This document shows positions 24,913 to 35,869 of a DNA stretch of 64,000 nucleotides, in pieces. The stretch covers positions 216,969,490 to 217,033,489 of the forward strand of contig OU015490.1 in assembly GCA_907164885.2 (NCBI GenBank). Reading direction: 5' to 3'. Under the pieces are notes generated by a model. That model worked only from the letters and a program-made list of their open reading frames with translations, did no database searches and had not been told where the DNA came from. The translations under genes were made by a program, and so were the position numbers. This DNA is from Dolomedes plantarius. Lineage: Eukaryota > Arthropoda > Arachnida > Araneae > Dolomedidae. Each line of letters opens with the position of its first letter. The stretch's first letter is position 1.

Positions 24913-25569
24913 AGGAAAAAAATTATTGAATGTTTTTCTTGAGAATTTTTTCTATAAAAAATTTTGGTAGCATGTTTTGAAAGAAGTAGGTATTAAAAGT
25001 CTGACTGTTTTGAAATTGGAAGTGCGGTGTAAAAATAACTTTTTTAATTAATGTCCTAACACAAAGGATTTTTGTGCTTGTGCGATTAGCGAAAATTGTT
25101 TTCGCAATAGAAGTACTCAAAATTTAAATACATGCAGTAAGCACGTGTACAAAACTCATGTTAAGTTTAGGGAAAATAAATATTTACGAACTATTGGTTA
25201 TAAGAATATATACAGTTTAAAATAATAAAGGAATTTCTGTGTCATTAACTCGTATATCGTTATCAGGTAAATTAATACATCAGTTTCTCAAAAACAATTG
25301 TCCATTTTTTCAGCTGTCGTATGGAAATAAACCAGATATGCTTAGTTAAATTCTTATCCAGGAGCGCAGGTACATGGTGTTAACCAGCCTTCTTGATTTG
25401 GTAGATAAAGTTGCATTCCTCTTTCTCCGTCTTTGCTTTTCCTTCCATTGTATTATTTCTCAAGCAAAGTGTACATTCCCAGGAAAATTACTAGTGTCAT
25501 TACTTCTGCAGCACTCAAATTTTCCTTTCAGGGTGGGCAGAATAGACTACATTTCAAAGGGAAAAAAGA

Positions 25570-25740
25570 AATGAACAAAACATTTTACAGAAAAAATCTG
25601 CATATTTTCGAAACGCACTTATAATTTAGTTTTTTCCTCTAGAGTTTGAAAATAACATCACTCAGATGGTGCCCATTATTTTCAATGCACTGTGAATGAT
25701 TTTCTCTTAAATTTTCTATCACTCTGTTGGTCATCTATGG
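25570..25740 (-). pseudogene. Possible mariner transposase C-terminal trace
   Basis: On the minus strand 25737-25640 reads MTNRVIENLRENHSQCIENN followed by GHHLSDVIFKL and a stop. This is the shape of the last ~30 residues of several mariner transposases (…QCIE..G.HL.DVIF). No other part of the enzyme and no inverted repeats were found. Confidence 0.45.
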
Positions 25741-25794
25741 GGGAATGGTGGCAACTTCCTTACAAAGTGCGGACACACGGACTCGATTCACAAT

Positions 25795-25870
25795 TGGGGT
25801 AGTTCAGTGGCTAACTCTTTCGTTTCGTTGGTAACGCAGAGCAACTAGCTTTGAATCCATAGCAACATTG
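25795..25870 (+). repeat. tRNA-like stretch, probably a SINE head
   Basis: GGGGTAGTTCAGTGGCTAAC resembles an A-box region and GCTTTGAATCC a weak B box about 40 bp on. No clean cloverleaf or anticodon stem can be drawn, so a functional tRNA is unlikely. It does not match the other SINE family in the window. Confidence 0.3.
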
Positions 25871-26279
25871 TTTTTAATCAGAAACAGCTCCATTTGCATT
25901 GCGCCGGATTCTCATCCTAAATACCCTCTGTGCCACTGTTACAGAATCGTTGTTTTTAAAGAACTGATCCATAACGAAACCATTATGTTCACCGGACCAA
26001 CGCATGGTGTCTACTGACAACCAGTAAATCCTTCCGAACTGTTGCAACCTCCCGCACCATACTCCCTTACCAGTGACCTCCAGACATCTAAGAGTTCATT
26101 GTACTGCACCCTGTAAAAATATTTAACTTTGCATAAGTATATGACTTAAATACACAAATATACTTTATAAAATATAAAAAAGGTTTAAATAACTTCCTTT
26201 TATAATTATTTTTCTTAATACTTTTATAAAAAAATATTAACTGGTCATTTTTATGGTTTATTCATGTTTTGAGACAGAT

Positions 26280-26850
26280 TCAAAAGTAAAGAAATTTAAT
26301 CTATAAAATTTATTCATAGTTAAATTATTCCTTATACCAATTTAGGAACTAATCGCTACTTTACTTTATTCCTTTTTAGAATCTTGGAGCTGAAATGCAA
26401 TATGATTTAATTGTATGGTGGATGCAGATTTTCTCTCGAAAATGCGAAATTTACACGTCGCAAAGAGATAATGAAAGCATCTGTCTGAAAATAAAACGTA
26501 AACAAATTTAGATGCTTGATCTCTTTCAGCGCTAGGCGAAGCGGACAATTAGCCGATATCATTTGGCATTTGGTCAAACGGGGTTTGGTTAGGAAACTTT
26601 TATTCATACATTTCCTTTTCATTTCACTTTTATTGCCTCTGAAGAATATTTCCAAATCATTTCTTTTGATGAGCGAGGTTTAATTTTTGGATCGTATTGA
26701 AACATTTTGAATTAAAACAAGTGTTCAAAGAATGTCTGATAAATAAAAGCAAAGAAAATGGAATTTAATGTTTATACATAATGCTTTATGTTGCTATATA
26801 CTTACATTTAAATGTATAAAGTGACTAAATAGAACTTAACACATAGTATA
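26280..26850. repeat. Unclassified dispersed repeat R1, copy a
   Basis: About 550 bp shared in the same orientation with 48230-48765. Identity is highest around 26530-26590 (GCGGACAATTAGCCGATATC...), and looser similarity continues to both sides. On the minus strand two overlapping frames stay open in both copies; one includes KPRLTKCQMISANCP. I recognise no family. It could be part of a larger retroelement or an old non-autonomous element. Confidence 0.7.
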
Positions 26851-26866
26851 TATATGTGTGTATGCA

Positions 26867-28071
26867 TCTATATAAAAATGGATGTATGTGTCTGGATGTG
26901 TGTGTGTGTGGATGTGTGTGTGTGTATGTTCCAACATCACTCTGGAACGCCTGGAGCAATTTAAACCAAACTTGGTACATGTATCACTTACAATCTGGAA
27001 AGAAACACTGGGGAGATAAGATACACCTAGCCCTCATAGGGGGGCAGAGGGGCAGGGGGCACATGTAAAAATAATCGAAAACTTCTGATATTCGCGTCGA
27101 ATCCATAGTTTTCGGGGTCGCTGATCTTAATAGTGACACTACCGATGATGTTTGAGTGCAAGTTCAGCCCCCCATCAGCATAGGGGGGAAGGGGAAGAAG
27201 GAGTGAATATAAAATGACCAAAATACCGGGAGTAGTGTCGAAGCCATAGTTTTCGGGGTCGCTGAGACGAATAGTGACATTTCCGATGCCGTTTAAGTGC
27301 AAGTTCAGCCCCCCCATTAGCATTGGGGGGGAGGCGAGGGGGAAGGAAAGGGTAATTATAAAATGTCCAAAATGACCGAGAGTAGTTTCGAATCCATAGT
27401 TTTTGGGGTCGCTGAGATTAATAGTGATACTTCCGATGACGTTTGAGTGCAAGTTCAGTCCCCCATCAGCATTGGGAAGGAGGGGGGAAGAAGAAGGGGT
27501 GCATATAAAATGCCCAAAATACCGATAGTAGTGTCGAAACCATAGATTTCTGAGTCGCTGAGATGAATAGTGACATTTCCGATGCCGTTTAAGGGCAAGT
27601 TTAGCTCCCCCATCAGTATTGGAGGAGGGGAGGAAGAAGGGGGAATATAATAATGCCCGAGAGTAGTGTCGAACCCATACCTTTCGGGGTCACTGCTACG
27701 AATAGGGACACTTCCTATGCCGTTTAAATGCAAGTTTAGCCCTCATCAGCATGGGGGGGAGAAGGGGGCCAAAAATAAAATGTCCAAAATGACCTAGAGT
27801 AATATCGAATCCACAATTTTCGGAGTCACTGCCCAAGTTTTGATTTAATTAATAATTATTAAATTTCTAATTTTAGTTTATCATTTAATACTGTACTTAA
27901 TTTTAAATACGTGCAATCTCTTTGACACCTCCGCCCCCTCCGCTCATCGCTTTAAATACGTGTAAATTAAATTACTTAGATTTTACACTATAGGTAGAAT
28001 AAATTCCTTTCCCTGTGTAATAAAAAAATTGAGATTAATAAATACCCGGGCAACGCAGGACAAACAGCTAG
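26867..28071 (+). mobile_element. Non-autonomous Helitron 1
   Basis: Begins TCTATATAAAAATGG directly after an A, and ends CTAG at 28068-28071 shortly after CCCGGGCAACGC, a mutated form of the hairpin seen intact at the end of Helitron 2. It shares its 5' part (TCTGGAACGCCTGGA, CCAAACTTGGTACA) and internal tandem repeats with Helitron 2. There is no Rep/helicase gene. The base after CTAG is C rather than the usual T. Confidence 0.75.
27085..27830. repeat. ~145-bp tandem repeat array in Helitron 1
   Basis: About five units, each with GTCGAATCCATAG, GGTCGCTGA, CGATGCCGTTTAAG, GCAAGTTCAGCC and a G-rich GGGGGAGG block. Units start near 27096, 27238, 27389, 27533 and 27668. The minus strand is open through several units, giving repeating peptides such as SDPENYGFDTT. 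Confidence 0.85.
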
Positions 28072-28076
28072 CTGCT

Positions 28077-28131
28077 CTGTCCACTTAAACAGCATCGGGA
28101 GCAACACTCCTGATGCTGTTTAAGTGGACAG
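28077..28131. repeat. 25-bp hairpin next to Helitron 1
   Basis: Arms 28077-28101 and 28107-28131 around a 5-base loop CAACA. They pair at all 25 positions if one G-T wobble is allowed. Each arm contains CCACTTAAACAGCATC or its complement. It lies five bases after the Helitron 3' end. Confidence 0.85.
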
Positions 28132-28160
28132 AACAACTTTAAAATGGTCAGAAATTTTTT

Positions 28161-28183
28161 TGTGGTACCAATTTGGTACCACA
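28161..28183. repeat. Perfect 23-nt palindrome
   Basis: TGTGGTACCAA and its exact complement around a single T. Confidence 0.85.
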
Positions 28184-28310
28184 CTTTTTGTGTTTGGACA
28201 CAAGATATTAAAATAATTTTCCGCTTTGCCACGACTTATGGGTTTTAAATATCACTAATGCAAAAAAAAAATAATCAGGGACACATTTTCACAGTGAGAG
28301 GTTATTATTA

Positions 28311-30609
28311 CAGTTGGCTCTCTGTTTAACGACTTTCAAGGGAGCGTGAAAAATCGTCCTTAAGTAGAGATCATCCTTAAACAGAATTTGGGGAAAAAAA
28401 AACATTTCCCTTCACACTTTACAAGCTTAGGACTTTCTATATTTTTCTTAATATATTGGCATGTTTTAAAATGTTATTTTTATTATCATTATTAATTTAT
28501 TTACAAAAAGTTATTTTAAATTACATTGAAAAAATAGTACAAACAATACAATAAATTAGGTTTTTAAAAAGTCAAAAAGTGTTCATTGCTTCATTTATTG
28601 CCTTGTTTTCGTTATTCTCCCTATTCCAGATTTTCTAAAATGTTAAGTGTGTCATCTTCCATATTCGACGTAATATAGCGTCGGAGAACATCTAGAGCAG
28701 AAGTTGCATCTATGTAAGACGATGATAGTGTCTCGTTTTCCGTGCCTTCAACTTCACCTTCTTCATTTTACACTGTGTTTTCGTTTACTATATCTTCATA
28801 AATCTGTCCTATATTTCTATAATCTGTTGTTAAAACAGATTCATCACAATTGTAGAAATCTTGAATTGAAACATCCTCATCTTCAACAAGATTTCTGCAT
28901 TCTTCAGGGGTAATATCATCTTCGTTGATTTCTACAACCGTACTTTGCAGTTCCACTACAAGTTCTTTGCGAATTCCAGCAACGCGAAAATAGTTTTTAA
29001 TTGTGGATGAATAAACTTCTGTCCATGCTGATGTTATCATGTTCATTGCTTCGAAGATCGTAAATTTTCTAATTTTCTTACTGTCAGACGAATTGTTTAT
29101 TAATTTCCTAATCAAACACTTTCTGTAGTACGCTTTCACACTGCGAATGATAACCAGGTCTAATGGCTGCAGCTTGCTAGTGCAATTAATTGGTAAGAAA
29201 TGAATAGTCAAATTTGTATGTCCAGGGATATTTGGAGTATGTGCAGTGCAACGTTTGATTAAAGGTAAAACTTTTCTATTTTCTTAATGCATTTTTGCAT
29301 CAAATTTTCTAATCCAGTCAATAAAAATGTGTGATGTCATCTACGCTTTATTGTTATTCCGGTACTCACAAGGTTTCCTGGGGATATTCACCCCAAGATC
29401 TTACACCTTGGTTGCTTTGATTTGCCTATAACTAGTGGTGGAAATTTCTCAGATCCATCCGAATTAGTGCACAGTAAAACAGTCAATTGTGCCTTACTGT
29501 GTTTCCACCAAAGTACTTTTCGTCCATATACTTTATAGTTTTATTAGGCACCATTTTGTAGAATAGGCCCGTCTCATCTGCATTGAATATGTTCTTCTCA
29601 TCATATCCATCTAATATCCCCTTCAGCCCTATTTTCCATTCTTCCACTATTTTTTCATCTACGGATCAACTTTCGCCAGATATGCTTATAAATGCAAGCC
29701 CATATCTTTCTTTGAACTTTGCTAGCCAACCATCCGAAGCCTGAAAATTTTGCATTCCAAACTTTTCTGCTAGAACAATAGCATTTTCTTTAAATATCAT
29801 TTCGGAAATTGGAATGTGAATGATCTTGCTTCACGAAACCATTGCAGGACTGCCTTATCAAACTCTTCTGATCCGCCACATTGAATTTTCTGCCGTTTGG
29901 ATTTAGATCCCAAACCAAATTTTTGTGCTGAATCAAACAAATTTTCTCTTTATTCTTAAAAGGCCTTTGAGAGTAGACTCGTGTAGCTGAAATTGTCTTG
30001 CGAATTGGACTTCTGTTATTCCAACACTTTCTTCCCAGTCTTCAGTAATTTTCACCTTTTCGTGTAGCGTAAGGTGCTTTCGCGTTGATGCCATTTTGCT
30101 CTGCTCACCTTGTATTCGGACTAGAATGAGCTCCTACACACAATCATGATTTCTTTAAACACGAACACCTGCTTCCCGTAAGGAGTGAGAGAGGGCTGCT
30201 ATTGGACAGTTCGTAAATCACATGACAACAGATGGTAGAGACAATAGAGTGATTCTGTTTCCGCACTCTAAGAGCTCCATGAAAGAATATTCGATCTTAA
30301 GAGAAACAGTAATTGCCCCCCCCCTCGTTTTTCCCATTGCAACAAGTCTATGATTGCAACATTTCAAACATCAAGGAAATTCCGGATCTGTTATTGACAC
30401 CAAACTTGTTTTCCTCCACTAAAGGTTCCTCTCCTGAGATAAAATGTTGAAGAAAAAGTTTATCATGTAAAAAACAGTCGTCAATAAACAGAAACAACGT
30501 CGGCCTTAAATAGAATTTTTTTTTACGTCGGAGGGTCCGGGACTGGGAAATATCGTCTTTAAATAGAGATGGTCGTTAAGTAGAGCGTTGTTAAACAGAG
30601 AGCCAACTG
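28311..30609 (-). mobile_element. pogo/Tigger element 1, TA-bounded
   Basis: 2299 bp flanked by TA (28309-28310, 30610-30611). Both ends read CAGTTGGCTCTCTGTTTAAC inward, an inverted repeat that continues with diverged TTAAGTAGAGA-type motifs for about 80 bp. One decayed Tigger gene fills the minus strand. The 5' fragment of Helitron 2 begins directly at its right border. Confidence 0.9.
28621..30094 (-). pseudogene. Tigger (TIGD4/6-like) transposase pseudogene
   Basis: Start at 30094: MASTRKHLTLHEKVKITEDW, then FARQFQLHESTLKGLL, the CENP-B-type helix-turn-helix. Later blocks include KFGMQNFQASDGWLAKFKER (second DNA-binding domain), NIFNADETGLFYKM (first catalytic Asp), LIKRCTAHTPN (where LVDNCTAHP is usual, so the second Asp is Lys), and TSKLQPLDLVIIRSVKAYYR (third Asp). 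The C-terminal 147 codons (29211-28768) are open. Stop at 28621-28623. About 490 codons, close to family length, with several frameshifts and stops in the middle. Confidence 0.87.
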
Positions 30610-30611
30610 TA

Positions 30612-31188
30612 TATAAAAATGGATGTATGTGGGTATGTGTGTGTGTATGTTCCAGCAGCACTCTGGAACGCCTGGAACATTTTCAACCAAACTTGGTACA
30701 CATATTACTTACAATCTGGAAAGTAACACTGGGGGGGTAAGACACCCCTAGCACTCATAGGGGGCAGGGGGCACATGTAAAAATAATCGAAAACGACTGA
30801 TATTAGTGTCGAATCCATAGTTTTCGAGGTCGCTGACACGAATAGTGTAATTTCCGATGACGTTTAAGTGCAAGTTCAGGCCCCATCAGCATGGGGGAGG
30901 GGAGAAGGGGGAATATAAAATGTCCATAATGACCGAGAGTAGTATCGAATCCATAATTTTCGATGTAGCTGAGATTAATAGGGACATTTCCGATGCCATT
31001 TAAGTGAGAGTGCAGCCCCCCCACCCATCCGCATTGTTGGGTGAGGTGGGGATTAGAAAGTGTGAATATAAATTGTCAAAAAGGAGCGAGAATACTGTCG
31101 AATCCATAGTTGTCGGGTTCGCTGCGACGAATAGGGATACTCTCGATACCGTTTAAATGCAAGTTCAGCCTCCCAACACCATTGGGGG
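30612..31188 (+). mobile_element. Helitron 2, 5' fragment
   Basis: Starts TATAAAAATGGATGTATGTG right after the Tigger TA duplication; the first bases (TC) of a Helitron are therefore missing or hidden. It carries TCTGGAACGCCTGGAAC and about three 145-bp tandem units, and stops in mid-unit at the Penelope-like element. 30709-31188 is repeated after that element. Confidence 0.7.
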
Positions 31189-33480
31189 AGATACCCATTA
31201 TAGAGTGTCAAGAATGTAATTTATGCTATATTGGGCAAACGGGGACTGAGTTTAATAAAAAGGTTAATAGCCATAGGTCTGCAATAAAAAATTTTAAAGA
31301 CGAAACTTCTTTTGATTATGAACTTTTACACTTTCAAGTACATAACTTCGAGCAGGCTAAATTATATATTATTGATGAGATTAATGATTTAAATAAAAGG
31401 TTGGATTTTGAAAATTTATATATTTGTAAGCTTAAAACACTATTTCTGTATGGTTTAAACAGTAAGCTTAACGGGGAAGGACCGGTGGATTTAGATAATA
31501 ACTGCGTTTATAAAAAAATCATGGTTATTGATAGGTTTAATTATATACTTTCTAACTAGAGGGGTAAAAGAGGGAAAGGTAGAAATAGTTTAAAAACAAA
31601 ATTGAAACTGGATGATCTGCAAAGGATTTGTAATTTATTTATTGATTTTAAGAACATTAAAATAATTAAGCATTTTTTATTCAACCAAAATAAATCTGGT
31701 TTAAGGTGGGTAATTAAACATCATTTATCTTCAATTGAATTTGTTGCGAGAATTTACAAAACTAATAATTTTAGATTTAATTAAATACAAGCTTAACCTG
31801 AATAATTTGGATGCTGAGAGGGGAAGGGATGTAGGGGTAGAGTACTGTACTATTAACTTTCTAGATAAAGATTTCGAGTATTTAAAACTACCTACTATTG
31901 TACATAATAATTCTAAATTATTACGAATCAAGGATTGTGGGAAAATCGCTATTGCTTTTAAATATCAAAAAACGTTAAGGGACTTAATCTGCAACTATAA
32001 CTTTTATTGTCATAAATTTCTAATTCTGATTGTAATTGTCATATTGAGGAGTTTAAAAACTTTGTAAATCCAACTTTGGGGCATATCGTAACAGGGGATC
32101 TTGATATTGTTAAAGATGTTAGGTTGAGGGAAGTTCTACATAAGGGCTCAAAATTTAGGGTAAGAAATAAGGTAAATTTACAGCAAATTTTAAGTTCTAT
32201 CACTAAAGATTTAGACTACTTTATTATAAAATTAGCAAGGAAGTACAATTGGCCTATCGAAGGTTTTATGGAGTGGAAGGTACATATTTTACAGGATATA
32301 AAAAGGAATTATGAAGAGTTTGGTATGGAGAACAAGAAGGGTTTCTTTTTAAACAAAGTTCTATACAGTAAAATTAAAGGTTTAAAAAATAAGTTTATTA
32401 TTACGGTTGTTGATAAGGCGGCAAATAACTTTGGTTTTATGTGTAAAGATTATTTTAAGCAGTTAATTTCTAGGGAATACAATTCAAATAATACCTATCA
32501 AAAAATTAAACATACCAAAAAAGAAATAGATAATAGGATTTTAGCTTTTAGCAAAAAATTTAAGTTTAAGATTAATAGCATAAAATACCCTTACCTGTTT
32601 CCTACAATAAAATTCCATAAAGTACCTACTAAATTATGTTTGTTACATGTAGTACAAATGGTTATAACACTTTGTTCAGTAAAAAGTTCTTTAGCTATTT
32701 AAAAGTTATTCTAAATTAAATTAAGGTTACCGAAAATAGCTTTATTATAAATAATAACCAGGATGTCCTAAATTTTTTTAAAAGTAAGAATATAGATAGC
32801 ATATACACGTTTGATTTTGAAAACCTGTTTACCAGTATTTCGCATGATAATTTAATGATTATATGTTCAGAAATCTATGATGCTTATTTAGATAGTACTT
32901 TAATCTTAAAATGTGACTGGATTGATTTATGTAAATTTAATATTTTTGAAAACTATCTCTTTAACGGCTTATGTTTCTTTAAACAGATAAAGGGTATACC
33001 TATGGGAAATAGCTATTCTAGTGCATTTGCCAACCTATTCTTACATTTTTAAGAAACTAAATTTCTTAACTCAAATAATATTACCGGATTTAGATATATT
33101 GATGACCTCATAATTTTTAACTGTAACGATTTGGAGTTTCTTAATCAAATCTACCCAAAGGAACTTTAAACCGGACTAACGAAAATAATCTTTGTGCGAC
33201 TTATCTGGATTTAAAAATTAAAATTCAAAATATTGAAATAAAAATAGGGATTTATGATAAAAGGTTAGATTTTAACTTCGAGGTTATTACTTTTACCAAT
33301 TTCTATAGCAACTTACACTATAAAATTTATTATAATATTTTTTACTCGCAACTTTACAGAATAAAAAACATATGTAACAACGCTGGGGATTTTTTGGAGA
33401 CATGTAGCATTTTCGAGGAAAACTTAAGAAAAAACGATTTCCCTAAAAATTTCGGTAATTTAAAAGTTTAAAAAAAATGG
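31189..33480 (+). pseudogene. GIY-YIG + reverse transcriptase ORF of Penelope-like element, decayed
   Basis: 31191-31559: IIECQECNLCYIGQTGTEF, then NSHRSAIKNF and ENLYICKLKTL, a GIY-YIG nuclease with an upstream CxxC. 31735-32130, over two frames: KIAIAFKYQKTLRDLICNYN, then DCNCHIEEFKNF and PTLGHIVTGDLDIV, the CxC motif typical of Naiad proteins. 32076-32702: open linker with KFHKVPTKL. RT motifs: IYTFDFENLFTSIS (motif A Asp, ~32805), KGIPMGNSYSSAFANLFLHF (motif B, 32990-33050) and FRYIDDLIIFN (motif C, ~33090). A thumb-like tail (SQLYRIKNICNN) follows. At least five frameshifts or stops; not functional. It makes cDNA at a nicked target in living relatives. Confidence 0.75.
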
Positions 33481-34008
33481 CATTTAGACTCAGGAATTTT
33501 TAAAGATGTTTAGAATAGTATTTGTGTTTTCAATTGGTTAAGTTGTAATGGGGGGTGGAGCTATAGTAATGTTACAATGACGTAACATTTAGGATAGAAC
33601 TGGCTGCCGTTTCGCCATAACCGTCACTTACGGAATTGGGGTGTGTAGACACCGATTACTTTGCATTAGGATTTTGTGTGTGCTTGCTTGTAAGGTGCGT
33701 TGAGCCCATACAGTAAGTTGTGTTTGTCTTTTCATTTTCTTCTTGACTAATTGCTTCTTTGGGGGACTCGGGGCCTTGGGATGTCTTTTGGGCTTACCTG
33801 CATCCTATTCAGAAAGTTCCCCTTGAGGTAATTGACAAGATTAGGCTCCCTGATGACGAGACCTGTCGATTACCTCTGTCGTTTTATGGTTCATTTCCGG
33901 CATTTATACAGAATCTTGCCGTTCGTGCGTGGATGCCCAGAGTGCTTGATTTCTGTTTGTTTTTTTGTCTATTTTAGTATAATTTTTATCTATATCTGTT
34001 GGATTATT
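31189..34008 (+). mobile_element. Penelope-like retroelement, Naiad-type domain order
   Basis: About 2.8 kb inserted in Helitron tandem-repeat DNA. A GIY-YIG nuclease domain comes first and the reverse transcriptase second; in canonical Penelope elements the order is the reverse. The Naiad/Chlamys clade is known for the permuted order. Junctions are placed where Helitron sequence stops (31189) and resumes (34009). The 3' 500 bp (33481-34008) are non-coding, with an open frame of no known family at 33759-33977. Confidence 0.72.
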
Positions 34009-35230
34009 TATTTACAATCTGGAAAGTAACACTGGGGGGTAAGACACCCCTAGCACTCATAGGGGGCAGGAGGGCAGGGGGGACATGTAAAAATAATCGA
34101 AAACGACTGATATTAGTGTTGAATCCATAGTTTTTGGGGTCGCTGAGATTAATGGTGACACTCCCGATGCCGGCTATGTGCAAGTTCAACCCTCCCCCCA
34201 TCAACATTGGGGAGGGGGGAGGGGTAAGAAGAAATGAATATAAAATGTCCAAAATACCGAGAGTAGTGTCAAAACCATAGTTTTCAGGGTCGCTGAGACG
34301 AATAGTGACATTTCCGATGCCGGTTAAGCGCAAGTTTAGCTCTCCCATCAGCATTAGGGAGGAGCAAAGAAAGGGTGAATATAAAATGTCCAATATACTG
34401 AGAATAGTGTCGAAGCCATAGTTTTCGAGGTCGCTGACACGAATAGTGTAATTTCCCATGTCGTTTAATTGCAAGTTCAGGCCCCATCAGCATGGGGGAG
34501 GGGAGAAGGGGGGATATAAAATGTCCATAATGACCGAGAGTAGTATCGAATCCATAATTTTCGATGTCGCTGAGATTAATAGGGACATTTCCGATGCCAT
34601 TTAAGTGAGAGTGCAGCCCCCCACCCATCCGCATTGTTGGGTGAGGTGGGGATCAGAAAGTGTGAATATAAATTGTCAAAAAGGAGCGAGAATACTGTCG
34701 AATCCATAGTTGTCGGGTTCGCTGCGACGAATAGGGATACTATCGATACCGTTTAAATGCAAGTTCAGCCTCCCAACACCATTGGGGTGGGGGAGAAGGG
34801 GTAGAAATAAAATGTCAAAAATTACCGAGAGTAGTGTCGAATCCATAGTTTTTGTGTCGCTGAGATGAATAGGGCCCTCCCGATGCCGTTTAAGGGCAAG
34901 TACAGCCTACCATCATCATTGGTGGGGTGGGGGTGGGAGAAGGGGTAAAAAAAGTCCAAACTGACCGAGATTAGTGTCGAATCCACAGTTTTCGGAGTCA
35001 CTGAGAGGAATATACGAAGCTAAAAATGTTGTTTATAATCAAGATTTAAGTTAAATCAATAATAAAGTGAATTTGTAATTTTACCTTATCATTTGTATAC
35101 TGTACATACTTTCAAATACCTGAAAATTAAATTACTTAGATTTTACACTATAGGTAGAACCCATTCCTTTTCCTGTGTAATAAAAAATTGCAATTAATAA
35201 ATACCCGGGCAACGCCGGGTAAATAGCTAG
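34009..35230 (+). mobile_element. Helitron 2, 3' part with tandem repeats and 3' hairpin
   Basis: Resumes at TTACAATCTGGAAAGTAACA, a point already passed before the Penelope-like insertion, and continues through about six 145-bp units to a canonical Helitron 3' end. That end has the hairpin ACCCGG-GCAACG-CCGGGT (35203-35220) six bases before CTAG (35227-35230), followed by T. No replicase or helicase gene. Confidence 0.85.
35203..35220 (+). terminator. Helitron 3' terminal hairpin
   Basis: Six-base GC-rich stem ACCCGG/CCGGGT with loop GCAACG. In Helitrons such a hairpin near CTAG marks the end of the rolling-circle transfer. It is a transposition terminator, not a transcription terminator. 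Confidence 0.85.
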
Positions 35231-35353
<123 letters not shown>

Positions 35354-35869
35354 TGTGGTATCTTGACTTACGAGATCAATTCGTGCCCTGACGGAACTCT
35401 TAAATCGAAATACTCAAATATCGAATCCGTTTTTCCCTTTAAATTAATGAGAAAGCCAATTATTCGCTTCTGTCGCCCCCAAAGCACCGCATTTTTTTTT
35501 TACATGTTTTTAAATAAGAACAATTTTCTTCTAAATGACGAACATCATATAAAAACGAAATACAATAGAGTGTTTTGCAATAAAGTTGTTTTTTTAAGTG
35601 TAATTTACAATACTTACCCTGGAGATCAGACTTAAAGATGTTGATGGAAGAGTAGAAGAAAGGCTGAACTGAATAATTAAATCTTATTCGTTTATTTATT
35701 AGCTTTTCGCCACGCTTTTCTCACTTTCGCCTGCAGGGGTTTTCAATAAAAACTTGTCTAATGAGGTCTGTTGAGACTGTTCAGACTCCCTTTCAGAATG
35801 TTTTTGAAATGATTTACGCAACTATCATTAATATAAAAAAACATTCTTAAATATCACAGTCGGTCTAGC

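Larger units (their letters stand above)
24913..26279. other. Mostly non-coding with small transposon traces
   Basis: Apart from the mariner C-terminal trace at 25570-25740 and the tRNA-like stretch at 25795-25870, no gene or repeat is recognised here. Confidence 0.5.

Noticed and set aside
27027..27452. A 141-codon minus-strand open frame as a host gene
   Set aside because: It is made of Helitron tandem units; listed only as an oddity of the repeat.
27085..27830. CRISPR-like array of repeats and spacers
   Set aside because: Units are contiguous ~145-bp tandem repeats without unique spacers, in a eukaryotic Helitron.
33850..33880. Hammerhead ribozyme in the Penelope-like 3' region (CTGATGA at 33850)
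   Set aside because: The required GAAA after stem II is absent (ATTA instead) and no stem I/III could be paired.
33759..33977. 72-codon open frame downstream of the RT as an extra Penelope-like protein
   Set aside because: No recognisable motif; a single copy gives no way to test coding selection.
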